Shown here: one piece after another, positions 1 to 7,040 of the stretch
How the letters are laid out: every line of letters starts with the position of its first letter
Numbering within the stretch: position 1 is the stretch's first letter
Assembly (NCBI GenBank): GCA_946004305.1
Contig: CAMFZJ010000047.1
Location: 1 to 9,785, forward strand
Direction of reading: 5' to 3'
From: an uncultured Clostridia bacterium
Lineage (GTDB): Bacteria; Bacillota; Clostridia; Oscillospirales; Acutalibacteraceae
Length of the DNA stretch: 9,785 nt
Notes under the pieces: model-generated
What the model saw: the letters and a program-made list of their open reading frames with translations, nothing else
The model's database searches: none
What the model was told of the DNA's origin: nothing
Position numbers and translations under genes: made by a program

Positions 1-45
1 GATTCCTCTACGTCTCGTGGGCTCGGAGATGTGTATAAGAGACAG
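1..45. other. Illumina Nextera i7 adapter left on the contig end (non-genomic)
   Basis: Bases 12-45 match the Nextera Read 2 transposase adapter, ending in the Tn5 mosaic end AGATGTGTATAAGAGACAG at 27-45. Bases 4-11 (TCCTCTAC) match, from memory, the adapter form of Nextera i7 index N712, and bases 1-3 (GAT) match the end of the P7 primer. The order P7 end, index, Read 2 adapter, mosaic end is exactly that of a tagmented library fragment. This is untrimmed library sequence, not biology. It also means base 46 is a Tn5 cut site and the true upstream neighbour of potA is missing. Confidence 0.97.
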
Positions 46-97
46 AATCTATACTGACGTAATTTCGGTTGCGCTAATATAGTATGGGGGTAGATAA

Positions 98-1513
98 ATG
101 AAACAGAAACAGAACAATACAATTGTGTCCCTTAAAGACATATATGTAGAGTTTGACGGAGAAGTAATACTAAACCATATAAACCTAGATATTAAGGACA
201 AGGAATTTGTTACGATTCTGGGGCCCAGCGGTTGTGGCAAAACTACCACATTAAGAATAATAGGCGGTTTCCTGGAACCACAGGAAGGGGAGGTTTTCTT
301 TGACGGAGAAAAAATTAACGGACTTCCTCCTCACAAACGAAATGTAAATACCGTTTTCCAGAAATATTCCTTGTTTCCTCATTTGAACGTATTTGAAAAT
401 ATTGCTTTTGGTATGCGACTGAAGAAGATACCGAAGGATGAGATAAAAAGGCGAGTAAAAGAGATGCTTGCTATAGTAGACTTAAAAGGCTATGAAAAAC
501 GCAGTATTTCAAAGCTTTCCGGAGGTCAGCAACAGCGTGTGGCAATTGCCAGAGCCCTTGTATGCGACCCAAAGATTCTTTTGCTTGACGAGCCTTTAGG
601 AGCTCTTGACTTAAAGCTTAGAAAAAATATGCAGTGGGAGCTTAAGCAGATTCAGCAAAAGACTAACACAACATTTATATATGTAACACACGATCAGGAG
701 GAAGCCCTCACAATGTCTGATACTGTTGTTGTAATGAACAATGGTGTAATAGAGCAGATTGGAAGTCCTACTGATGTTTATAACGAGCCTGTGAACGCTT
801 TTGTTGCAGACTTTATCGGCGAAGCAAATATTCTTAACGGTGTAATGATAGATGACTGTAGGGTAAGAGTCCTCGGAGTAGAGCTTGAATGTGTTGATAA
901 AGGCTTTGGACAGAACACCCCTGTGGATATTGTTATTCGTCCCGAGGACATTGAAGTTGTTAATCCTGAGGACTCACCGCTTTCAGGGGTAGTAACCGAT
1001 GTTGTTTTCAAAGGTGTGCATTATGAAATTACAGTAATGTGCAACAATTGTGAATGGATAATCCACTCTACGGAAAGCGCAGAAATCGGACAAAAAATCG
1101 GAATGAAGGTAATACCTTTTAATATCCAGATTATGAACAAGCTGTTTGAAAATCCCTATAACAGCTTTACTGCAACTGTGGTTTCCGCTGATGAAGAAGC
1201 AAAAACTATTGAAATTGAAATTGAGGATAGCAAGGTTGAAATTGAAGGACAGTATTTCCCTGAGGGAACTGTTCTGAATGTTATTCTTCCTCCAACAGCA
1301 TTGTCTATTGCAGGCGATGGCGTGGGCGACCTTGACGACGTGTATATTGAGTCTGTAATTTTCAAAGGCGAGCATAACGAGATTATTCTTGAATCCGATA
1401 ATCAGAAATGGCTTATGCAGAGTGATCAGGACGAGCAGGTTGCAACCTATGTGCCTCTTAAGTTCGACTTCAGCAAAGCAAGATTTCAGGTAGCGGAGGG
1501 CGAAAGCCTATGA
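98..1513 (+). CDS. potA: Spermidine/putrescine ABC transporter ATP-binding protein PotA, with an extended C-terminus
   Basis: This is the cytoplasmic ATPase that powers polyamine import through PotB/PotC. The nucleotide-binding domain (about residues 8-240) is complete: Walker A GPSGCGKTT at 42-50, Q-loop Gln88, signature LSGGQQQ at 140-146, Walker B ILLLDEP at 160-166, D-loop at 168-171 and switch His198. A TOBE/MOI-type regulatory domain follows, with the RPED motif at 281-284. At 471 residues it is about 90-120 longer than usual PotA proteins (about 350-380). The extra length looks like a second, diverged copy of the regulatory domain (about 357-466), joined by an acidic stretch containing IEIEIE that is encoded by a threefold ATTGAA-like repeat at 1208-1225. 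The ATG at 98 follows a GGGGG ribosome site at 86-90, seven bases away. The stop overlaps the potB start (ATGA), implying translational coupling. It could serve another MOI-family substrate, but the PotD-like binding protein in the operon supports polyamines. Confidence 0.93.
   Translation: MKQKQNNTIVSLKDIYVEFDGEVILNHINLDIKDKEFVTILGPSGCGKTTTLRIIGGFLEPQEGEVFFDGEKINGLPPHKRNVNTVFQKYSLFPHLNVFENIAFGMRLKKIPKDEIKRRVKEMLAIVDLKGYEKRSISKLSGGQQQRVAIARALVCDPKILLLDEPLGALDLKLRKNMQWELKQIQQKTNTTFIYVTHDQEEALTMSDTVVVMNNGVIEQIGSPTDVYNEPVNAFVADFIGEANILNGVMIDDCRVRVLGVELECVDKGFGQNTPVDIVIRPEDIEVVNPEDSPLSGVVTDVVFKGVHYEITVMCNNCEWIIHSTESAEIGQKIGMKVIPFNIQIMNKLFENPYNSFTATVVSADEEAKTIEIEIEDSKVEIEGQYFPEGTVLNVILPPTALSIAGDGVGDLDDVYIESVIFKGEHNEIILESDNQKWLMQSDQDEQVATYVPLKFDFSKARFQVAEGESL
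827..1495 (+). repeat. Internal duplication of the PotA regulatory (TOBE/MOI) domain at protein level
   Basis: Two consecutive stretches of PotA, about residues 244-347 and 357-466, align along their length. The clearest pairs are DVVFKGVHYEITV with ESVIFKGEHNEII, EWIIHS with KWLMQS, and VDIVIRPEDIEVV with LNVILPPTALSI. The shared spacing between these blocks argues for descent from one ancestral domain. The second copy has lost the RPED motif (PPTA instead). The similarity is visible in protein only, so the duplication is old. Confidence 0.7.
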
Positions 1514-2301
1514 AATTACGCAGACCGTCACTGCCGTACATAGCTTGGATGGTAGTGTTTACACTAATCCCGATTTTACTTATAGGCTTTTACGCATTTA
1601 CAGATTCCAACGGTGCATTTTCCCTTGAGGCCTTTGGCAAAGCCTTTGGCTATATGAACGTATTTGCAAACAGTTTGTGGATAGCTTTTATTTCCACCTT
1701 AATTTGCCTTGTTCTTGCTTATCCTTTGGGATATATCATAAGCAGACAAAAGCAGAGTACCCAAAATATACTGACTATGCTTATTATGATTCCTATGTGG
1801 ATGAATTTTCTTCTGCGTATTTATGCTTGGGTAACACTTTTGCAAAATAACGGCCCTATAGATACAATGCTTTCATTTATAGGAATACACACCAACTTAT
1901 TAGGTAATAGGGGCGCAGTAATATTAGGAATGGTATATGAGTATCTTCCATTTATGATACTTCCCCTATATACTGTAATGTCAAAAATTGATAATCGCCT
2001 TGTTGAAGCCGCACAGGACTTAGGTGCAAATAAAAGCGAGGTTATGGGAAAAGTAATATTCCCCTTAAGCGTTCCGGGAATCATCTCAGGAGTAACAATG
2101 GTGTTTGTACCCTCAGCTAGTACCTTCCTTGTATCACAGTATCTCGGCGGAACAAACGATATAATGATAGGTGACGTAATAGACAAAATCTTCTGGAGCG
2201 ACCATAATACAGGTTCTGCTATCGCATTGGTGCTTATGGTGTCTATTTTTGCTTTCCTTATTATTCTGAATTTCTTTGGAGATGAGGAGGCGATTTCATA
2301 A
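1510..2301 (+). CDS. potB: Spermidine/putrescine ABC transporter permease PotB
   Basis: This is an inner-membrane subunit of the polyamine importer, 263 residues, within the normal range for the family. About six hydrophobic helices are visible, near 12-32, 51-77, 86-110, 134-158, 185-205 and 237-256. The EAA loop that contacts the ATPase is at about 166-190 (EAAQDLGA, then FPLSVPG), as expected for the MetI-like permease fold. The start ATG overlaps the potA stop codon by four bases. The stop TAA shares one base with the potC start (TAATG). Assignment to PotB rather than PotC rests on gene order and on its closer resemblance to PotB-type N-termini. Confidence 0.92.
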   Translation: MKLRRPSLPYIAWMVVFTLIPILLIGFYAFTDSNGAFSLEAFGKAFGYMNVFANSLWIAFISTLICLVLAYPLGYIISRQKQSTQNILTMLIMIPMWMNFLLRIYAWVTLLQNNGPIDTMLSFIGIHTNLLGNRGAVILGMVYEYLPFMILPLYTVMSKIDNRLVEAAQDLGANKSEVMGKVIFPLSVPGIISGVTMVFVPSASTFLVSQYLGGTNDIMIGDVIDKIFWSDHNTGSAIALVLMVSIFAFLIILNFFGDEEAIS

Positions 2302-3086
2302 TGAAAAAGTCATACAAGTTTTATACAGGCCTGATACTTTTCTTTATGTATATGCCTATTCTTGTTTTGATATTGTTTAGCTTTAATGACGGCAAAACAA
2401 CAGTATGGAAGGGCTTTACTCTGGATTGGTATGTTGACCTTTTCAAAGACCAAATGATAATGAATGCTTTGTGGAATACATTACTGGTTGCTGTTGTTGC
2501 CTCTTGTGTTGCAACTGTACTTGGTACAGCAGCGGCAATAGGAATTAATAATTTTAAAGGCAAAAAGCGTGTATTAATTCAAAATGTAAGCAATATTTCT
2601 ATTCTTACTCCTGACATTGTAACAGGCGTTTCGCTTATGCTTATGTTTACAATTGCAGGTATTACCTTTCATTTTCAAATGGGATTTTGGACAGTCCTTT
2701 TGGCACATATAAGCTTTTGTACCCCCTATGTTGTGTTAAGCGTTTTACCCAGACTTCGCAGAATGGACTATTCCGTATATGAAGCGGCTCTTGACTTAGG
2801 CTGCAATCAATGGCAGGCGTTTTACAAGGTAGTAATTCACGAGCTTATGCCCGGTATTTTTACGGGCTTTTTGATGAGCTTTACATATTCACTTGATGAT
2901 TTTGTAATTACATACTTTACAAGAGGCTCAAGCTTTCAAACCTTGTCAGTTCAGATTTATACAATGACACATCAGCGTATATCTCCAAAGATAAACGCAT
3001 TGTCAGCCCTAATGTTTGTGGCTATTGTGATTATTATGGTTATAATAAATATTAAGGACAGAAAAAACGAAAAGAAGTTTGTCTAG
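2301..3086 (+). CDS. potC: Spermidine/putrescine ABC transporter permease PotC
   Basis: This is the second membrane subunit of the importer, 261 residues, the usual PotC length. Hydrophobic helices lie near 7-28, 58-82, 96-120, 126-150, 184-206 and 235-252. The EAA loop is at about 161-185 (EAALDLGCNQ, then HELMPGI), and the YSLDDFVITYF block at 196-206 is typical of PotC. The C-terminus is basic (KDRKNEKKF), consistent with a cytoplasmic end. A GAGGAGG ribosome site at 2284-2290, inside the end of potB, sits ten bases before the ATG, so its translation is probably coupled to potB. Confidence 0.93.
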   Translation: MKKSYKFYTGLILFFMYMPILVLILFSFNDGKTTVWKGFTLDWYVDLFKDQMIMNALWNTLLVAVVASCVATVLGTAAAIGINNFKGKKRVLIQNVSNISILTPDIVTGVSLMLMFTIAGITFHFQMGFWTVLLAHISFCTPYVVLSVLPRLRRMDYSVYEAALDLGCNQWQAFYKVVIHELMPGIFTGFLMSFTYSLDDFVITYFTRGSSFQTLSVQIYTMTHQRISPKINALSALMFVAIVIIMVIINIKDRKNEKKFV

Positions 3087-3090
3087 GAGG
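3085..3090 (+). promoter_or_regulatory. Ribosome binding site that fixes the potD start
   Basis: A perfect AGGAGG overlaps the potC stop codon and lies six bases before the ATG at 3097. A longer reading frame opens at TTG 3079, but that codon lies upstream of this site. The ATG also gives a canonical lipoprotein signal peptide directly from Met1, so 3097 is the start. Confidence 0.9.
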
Positions 3091-3096
3091 ATATTG

Positions 3097-4161
3097 ATGA
3101 AAAAGTTTATTTCTTTAGTATTAGCATTAATAATAAGCCTATCGGCAACAGTTGTTTTGTCCGGTTGTTCTTCAGGCTACGAAAGTGAAATCAACGTGTA
3201 TAACTGGGGTGAATATATAGCAGACGGCAGTGAAGACTATGTTGATGTAATTGATGAGTTTGAAAAGGAATACAACATTAAGGTTAATTACACAACCTAT
3301 GAAACAAACGAGGAGCTTTACAATATTTTAAGCTCCAGCAATTCTTCATATGATGTAGTAATTCCCTCCGACTATATGATAGAAAAACTAATCAAGGAAG
3401 ATTTACTACAGAAGCTTGACTATTCAAACATCCCAAATTATGATGATGTAATGGATAAGTTTAAAGGCCTTTCATTTGACCCCAATAATGAGTATTCGGT
3501 ACCTTACCAGTGGGGGGTTGTAGGAATTGTTTACAATAAGGAAATGGTAAAGGAAACGCCTGACAGCTGGGAGGATTTGTGGAATAAAGACCTTGCAGGT
3601 TCAATTCTTCAATTTAATAACAGCCGTGACGCCTACGCAATAGCAATGCAGCTTTGCGGAGTTAATCCAACAGATTTCACAAAGGCGGATATTGATAAAG
3701 CGACAGCAAAGCTAAAGGAACAGAAGCCATTGCTTAAAAAGTATGTAATGGATCAGGTGTTTGCAGAAATGGAAAATGACCAGTCTGCAATTGCTCCTTA
3801 CTATGCCGGCGATATCACAACAATGATGGATAATAACGAAAACCTTGGCTGTGCATTACCTAAGGAAGGCTCAAACCTATACGTTGACGCTATGTGTGTT
3901 CCGAAATCTGCACAGAATAAAGAGGGTGCTGAAAAGTTCATTAACTTTATGACAAGCCCTGAAATTTCAAAGGCTAATTCGGATTATATTGCATATGCAA
4001 CACCTGTACAGGGAGCGTATGATTTAATGGACGATGAAGTAAAGAATAATCCGTTAATATATCCAACAGAAGAATACTTGGATAAATGCTATACATTTAA
4101 TGATGTGGACAAAGATATTTACGCATATATGCAGGAACAGTTCGTTAAGCTTATGTCATAA
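3097..4161 (+). CDS. potD: Spermidine/putrescine-binding lipoprotein PotD
   Basis: This is the extracellular substrate-binding protein that delivers polyamine to PotB/PotC, 354 residues from the ATG at 3097. The N-terminus is a lipoprotein signal peptide: basic MKK, a hydrophobic core, and the lipobox LSGC with lipidated Cys24, followed by a short Ser-rich tether. The mature protein opens with NVYNWGEYI (33-41), a hallmark of PotD-type proteins that supplies aromatic polyamine contacts. YDVVIPSDYM (85-94), NNSRDAYAIA (174-183) and PKEGSNLYVDAM (255-266) match the family's ligand-binding segments. Asp264 corresponds by alignment from memory to an E. coli PotD amine-binding Asp. Spermidine and putrescine preference cannot be told apart from sequence alone. 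It is the last gene of the operon, followed by a terminator. Confidence 0.93.
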   Translation: MKKFISLVLALIISLSATVVLSGCSSGYESEINVYNWGEYIADGSEDYVDVIDEFEKEYNIKVNYTTYETNEELYNILSSSNSSYDVVIPSDYMIEKLIKEDLLQKLDYSNIPNYDDVMDKFKGLSFDPNNEYSVPYQWGVVGIVYNKEMVKETPDSWEDLWNKDLAGSILQFNNSRDAYAIAMQLCGVNPTDFTKADIDKATAKLKEQKPLLKKYVMDQVFAEMENDQSAIAPYYAGDITTMMDNNENLGCALPKEGSNLYVDAMCVPKSAQNKEGAEKFINFMTSPEISKANSDYIAYATPVQGAYDLMDDEVKNNPLIYPTEEYLDKCYTFNDVDKDIYAYMQEQFVKLMS

Positions 4162-4186
4162 AAGCTGAATATTAATTTGTATATAG

Positions 4187-4220
4187 AAAAGCTCTTGGTA
4201 AACAAAACCAAGAGCTTTTT
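4187..4220. terminator. Bidirectional rho-independent terminator between potD and the HAD phosphatase gene
   Basis: The nine-base arms GCTCTTGGT (4191-4199) and ACCAAGAGC (4207-4215) pair perfectly around a seven-base loop. They are extended by AAAA (4187-4190) against the TTTTT tract at 4216-4220. On the plus strand this ends the pot operon 26 bases after potD. Read on the minus strand, the same hairpin is followed by TTTT and begins five bases after the HAD stop codon, so one element serves both converging operons. Confidence 0.93.
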
Positions 4221-4224
4221 GCTG

Positions 4225-5067
4225 CTATTCAATTCTTTTAAGCTGTTCGCTGTATTCCTGATACAGCTTGTTTGAAATTGACATTTTAAGAATTATATCC
4301 TTAACGGTTTTATCAAGACCGCTGTTTTCTCTGTAGTCAGCAGGGTAGATATAATCAACTCTGTGCTTTCTTAAAAGCTCCTTAACCTTATCGTCAAGCT
4401 GTTGATAAACCGCTATAGACTTACCGCCGTAGCTTTGCATCATTTTCATACAAGGAACATCGGAAAGTCCGTCCCCGATATAAATCATATTCTCAAAGGA
4501 AATACGTTTGCTGTCGTCAGGCATACTTTTGTTTAAATCAACATCATTTGATATATCCAGAACACCTTTGTTAATACGGTAAACAAACTGTGTTTTGTTA
4601 GTGTAATTAACAGCGGTTTTAGGCCATACGGCATTCCCGTCCTTGTCGTAAAGGTATTCAGAGGCAAATATATTTTTAAATTCACCGCTGATGACTGTGC
4701 CTTCAATAATTTCCTTCATACCGGATGAAATTACATAATGCTCAATAATTACACCGTTTTTTTCGCCAAATTCATTTATTCTTTTAAACCAGCTTTCAAC
4801 TCCTGAGAAAAACTCAATGTCCTTGCCGTTTTCCTCAAGACCTTTTCTTTTAAGAGGTATGTTTTTTTCTTTGGAAATTTTTATTGCTGCGTACATATAT
4901 GCAAGGATACTGTCCATTTTTTCAGTAGTTTGTACAGTATTTGTGTAATCCCAAAATTCTCCCACCTCAATTCCAAGACTGGGAATAAATCTGTAGTTTT
5001 GCATATCCTTTGTACAAAGGGTTTTGTCAAAGTCATACATTATAGCAATAATAGGTTTGTCAGACAT
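4225..5067 (-). CDS. HAD-superfamily phosphatase (phosphoserine phosphatase-like fold), substrate unknown
   Basis: A 280-residue cytoplasmic hydrolase of the haloacid dehalogenase superfamily. Motif I is YDFDKT (11-16), with nucleophile Asp12 and acid/base Asp14. Motif II is YVISSG (111-116), with Ser115. The motif III lysine is probably Lys158 (NYTNKTQF) or Lys187. Motif IV is IYIGDGLSDVPCM (195-207), with metal ligands Asp199 and Asp203. All catalytic positions are present. The segment between motifs I and II forms a helical cap, and the fold resembles phosphoserine phosphatases, but the substrate cannot be inferred. The ATG follows a GAGG ribosome site (5075-5078). Only 13 bases separate it from the upstream cyclophilin gene, so the two are probably co-transcribed. 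No signal peptide is present, unlike its operon partner. Confidence 0.88.
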   Translation of the reverse strand: MSDKPIIAIMYDFDKTLCTKDMQNYRFIPSLGIEVGEFWDYTNTVQTTEKMDSILAYMYAAIKISKEKNIPLKRKGLEENGKDIEFFSGVESWFKRINEFGEKNGVIIEHYVISSGMKEIIEGTVISGEFKNIFASEYLYDKDGNAVWPKTAVNYTNKTQFVYRINKGVLDISNDVDLNKSMPDDSKRISFENMIYIGDGLSDVPCMKMMQSYGGKSIAVYQQLDDKVKELLRKHRVDYIYPADYRENSGLDKTVKDIILKMSISNKLYQEYSEQLKRIE

Positions 5068-5080
5068 ACTAAAACCTCAA

Positions 5081-5950
5081 TTAATTCTTTTTCTTTTTGT
5101 TAGGATATTTTTTAGCTTTCATTTCAGCTTTTTTCTTTTTTTGTTTATTATCATAAATTACATATATAACAACAATAGCACCGATTATTACAACAATAAT
5201 ACCTATAACAATTACAGGAGTAAAGTCAAAATTGCTTGAAGATGTGGTTTCATTGTTTTCAGCTGTTGTTACTTCAGCAGTATCCTCTTGTGTGCTTGCC
5301 CCTTCATACGGGTCAACGGGAGAAGCTAAGTCTTTTTCAATACTTTTTTTGTATTTAAGAACCTCAACGCTTTCAACCTTAACCTGATTTACAGGCTGAC
5401 TTTGTTCACCGCTTCCGTTAGAAGTTACCTGACAGTCGGAAATTAAATCTACAACATCCATTCCTGCAAATACCTGTCCGAAAACCGTGTAGCTTCCGTC
5501 AAGGTGACTGTTGTCTACAGAGTTAATGAAGAACTGGCTGCTGTTAGTATCAGGTCCTCTGTTAGCATAAGCTAAAGAGCCTCTGATGTTTTTTAACTCA
5601 TCTACACATTCGTTTTCAAAATCCTTGCCCCAGCAGGAATCACCGCCTGTGCCGTCAAAATTTGTGTAGTCGCCGCCTTGTATCATAAAGCCTTTGATTA
5701 CACGGTGGAAAATAGTGTTGTCATACTTGCCGTCTTTTGCAAGAGTAACAAAGTTTTCAACGCCCTTTGGAGCGTATTTTTCAAAGAAAGATATAGCAAT
5801 ATCTCCATAGTTGGTATGAATAACTGCTACTGTGTCACCTTTTTTAGGTCCTGAGGTTTGGTCGAACTTTGCAGAAGCTGTTGCAAAGGTTGAGAACATC
5901 ATAATAATGCAAAGCAAAGCTGCAAAAGTAACGCTGAATATTTTTTTCAT
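5081..5950 (-). CDS. Secreted, membrane-anchored cyclophilin-type peptidyl-prolyl cis-trans isomerase
   Basis: This enzyme catalyses cis-trans isomerisation of Xaa-Pro bonds, probably assisting protein folding outside the membrane. The 289 residues comprise a signal peptide (1-27, ending ASA), a cyclophilin domain (about 39-200), an acidic Ser/Thr/Glu-rich linker (about 203-242), one transmembrane helix (244-266), and a very Lys-rich tail (269-289). Conserved active-site residues are Arg83 (FHR), Phe88, Met89, Gln91 and QFF (139-141). The position of human CypA Trp121 is His149 (HLDG) and that of His126 is Tyr154, both common in bacterial forms and suggesting weak cyclosporin binding. Anchoring by a C-terminal helix, rather than an N-terminal lipid, is the distinctive point. 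The ATG follows an AAAGG ribosome site (5960-5964). It is the first gene of a minus-strand pair with the HAD phosphatase. Confidence 0.92.
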   Translation of the reverse strand: MKKIFSVTFAALLCIIMMFSTFATASAKFDQTSGPKKGDTVAVIHTNYGDIAISFFEKYAPKGVENFVTLAKDGKYDNTIFHRVIKGFMIQGGDYTNFDGTGGDSCWGKDFENECVDELKNIRGSLAYANRGPDTNSSQFFINSVDNSHLDGSYTVFGQVFAGMDVVDLISDCQVTSNGSGEQSQPVNQVKVESVEVLKYKKSIEKDLASPVDPYEGASTQEDTAEVTTAENNETTSSSNFDFTPVIVIGIIVVIIGAIVVIYVIYDNKQKKKKAEMKAKKYPNKKKKN

Positions 5951-5985
5951 TTTTAAATTCCTTTCGCTTAAATATTTACTCCTAT

Positions 5986-6014
5986 ATTCTAGTATAAATA
6001 TGAATAAAAAGCAA
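5986..6014 (-). promoter_or_regulatory. Candidate sigma-A promoter for the cyclophilin-HAD operon
   Basis: Read on the minus strand, TTGCTT (6009-6014) and TAGAAT (5986-5991) are separated by 17 bases. The -10 matches consensus at five of six positions and the -35 at three of six. An overlapping alternative, TTACAC with TATACT at 18 bases, is also possible. The start of transcription would fall about 30 bases upstream of the ATG. The call rests on motif matching in AT-rich DNA only. Confidence 0.45.
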
Positions 6015-6075
6015 GTGTAATAAATTTCAATTTTTCCTCATATGTATTTGTGAGAAAAGAACGGAGGAGTTAAAA

Positions 6076-6996
6076 ATGCCGGTATTCTTACCAGAGGGTA
6101 AATTATTAACAACTGAAGAAAATCAACTCTATATAAACAATACGGAAAAGCTTTACGAAGCCTGTGCAAAGCAGAAAATTCTTGAAGCTAAGGTATTAGT
6201 CTGTGACAATCAGCACAATCTCCATCTTAATTTAGGGGGAGTAAAGGCTATTATTCCGAGAGAGGAGGGTGCAATAGGAATACGAGAGGGTACGGTAAGG
6301 GATATTGCTGTAATTTCAAGGGTAAACAGACCGGTGTGCTTTGTTGTAACTGATATTGTATCTGACAGCAACGGAGAGCCTTTGGCAATATTATCCAGAG
6401 AAAAAGCCCAGCGTATGTGCTGTGATAATTACATAGATACTTTAATTGCAGGAGATGTGGTAAACGCTTGTATAACGCACCTTGAAACCTTTGGAGCATT
6501 TGCCGATATCGGCTGTGGAATAGTTGCGCTAATGCCTATTGATACCATTTCGGTGTCACGAATTGAGCATCCCAGAGAGCGTTTTTCTGTGGGAATGGAT
6601 ATTAAGGCCGTAATAAAATCTATTGAAAACGGACGTATAAGTCTAAGCCATAAAGAGCTTTTAGGCACATGGCAACAAAATGCAGATTTATTTAAGCCCG
6701 GTGAAACGGTTACAGGTGTAATCCGAAGCGTTGAAAGCTACGGCTCGTTTGTTGAGCTAACCCCAAACCTTGCCGGCCTTGCCGAAAGCCATCCTGATGT
6801 AAAGGAAGGAATGCAGGCAAGTGTATATATAAAAAGTATAATACCTCAAAAAATGAAAATTAAGCTTATAATAATAGATACCTTTGATTATAAATACAAC
6901 CCCAAACCACCGAAATATTATAGCAACGCAAGTCACATAAGCCATTTTGTGTATTCACCTGAAAACAGTGTGAAACTTGTAGAATCGTCCTTTTAA
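6076..6996 (+). CDS. S1-domain RNA-binding protein (ribosomal protein S1-like, clostridial type)
   Basis: A 306-residue cytoplasmic protein with three S1-type OB folds. The first (about 35-108) is degenerate. The second (about 124-193) is the clearest: GDVVNACITHLETFGAFADI, then GRISLSHKELLGTW. The third (about 209-269) reads GETVTGVIRSVESYGSFVEL but has a shortened centre and ends in PQKMKIKLIIID. A roughly 37-residue tail rich in Tyr, Pro, Ser and His follows, with no recognised domain. This layout resembles the short S1-like proteins of Firmicutes such as YpfD, which bind mRNA, rather than six-domain proteobacterial S1. A ribosomal role is not shown. A strong GGAGGAG ribosome site (6063-6069) precedes the ATG. 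It is transcribed divergently from the cyclophilin gene across 125 bases. I see no clear plus-strand promoter and no terminator after it. Confidence 0.85.
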   Translation: MPVFLPEGKLLTTEENQLYINNTEKLYEACAKQKILEAKVLVCDNQHNLHLNLGGVKAIIPREEGAIGIREGTVRDIAVISRVNRPVCFVVTDIVSDSNGEPLAILSREKAQRMCCDNYIDTLIAGDVVNACITHLETFGAFADIGCGIVALMPIDTISVSRIEHPRERFSVGMDIKAVIKSIENGRISLSHKELLGTWQQNADLFKPGETVTGVIRSVESYGSFVELTPNLAGLAESHPDVKEGMQASVYIKSIIPQKMKIKLIIIDTFDYKYNPKPPKYYSNASHISHFVYSPENSVKLVESSF

Positions 6997-7011
6997 CGGG
7001 ACAGTGAATGG

Positions 7012-7023
7012 TTGACTAGTCAA
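7012..7023. repeat. Perfect 12-bp palindrome over the rmuC -35 box
   Basis: TTGACTAGTCAA is identical to its own reverse complement. Its left half is the -35 hexamer itself. A repressor bound here would block RNA polymerase directly, so it is a plausible operator. The binding protein is unknown. Confidence 0.5.
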
Positions 7024-7040
7024 ACCCGCTGTGTTATCAT
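7012..7040 (+). promoter_or_regulatory. Sigma-A promoter for rmuC, with extended -10
   Basis: TTGACT (7012-7017) and TATCAT (7035-7040) lie exactly 17 bases apart, and each matches consensus at five of six positions. A TGT triplet directly before the -10 (7032-7034) makes it an extended -10. Transcription would start near 7047, giving a leader of about 40 bases before rmuC. This is the best promoter in the window. Confidence 0.8.

Noticed and set aside
50..55. TATACT as the -10 of a potA promoter
   Set aside because: Its -35 would fall within the adapter sequence, so the genomic context is missing and the call cannot be supported.
1208..1225. Threefold ATTGAA-like repeat as a phase-variation tract
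   Set aside because: The unit is six bases, so slippage would keep the reading frame, and three imperfect copies are too few; it simply encodes IEIEIE in a linker.
983..1375. 130-residue open frame on the minus strand inside potA
   Set aside because: It lies wholly within the conserved potA coding sequence, has no ribosome site or family resemblance, and is best explained as a shadow frame.
3079..3096. Upstream TTG start that would lengthen PotD by six residues
   Set aside because: The TTG lies before the AGGAGG ribosome site at 3085-3090, and the ATG at 3097 has ideal spacing and a clean lipoprotein signal peptide.
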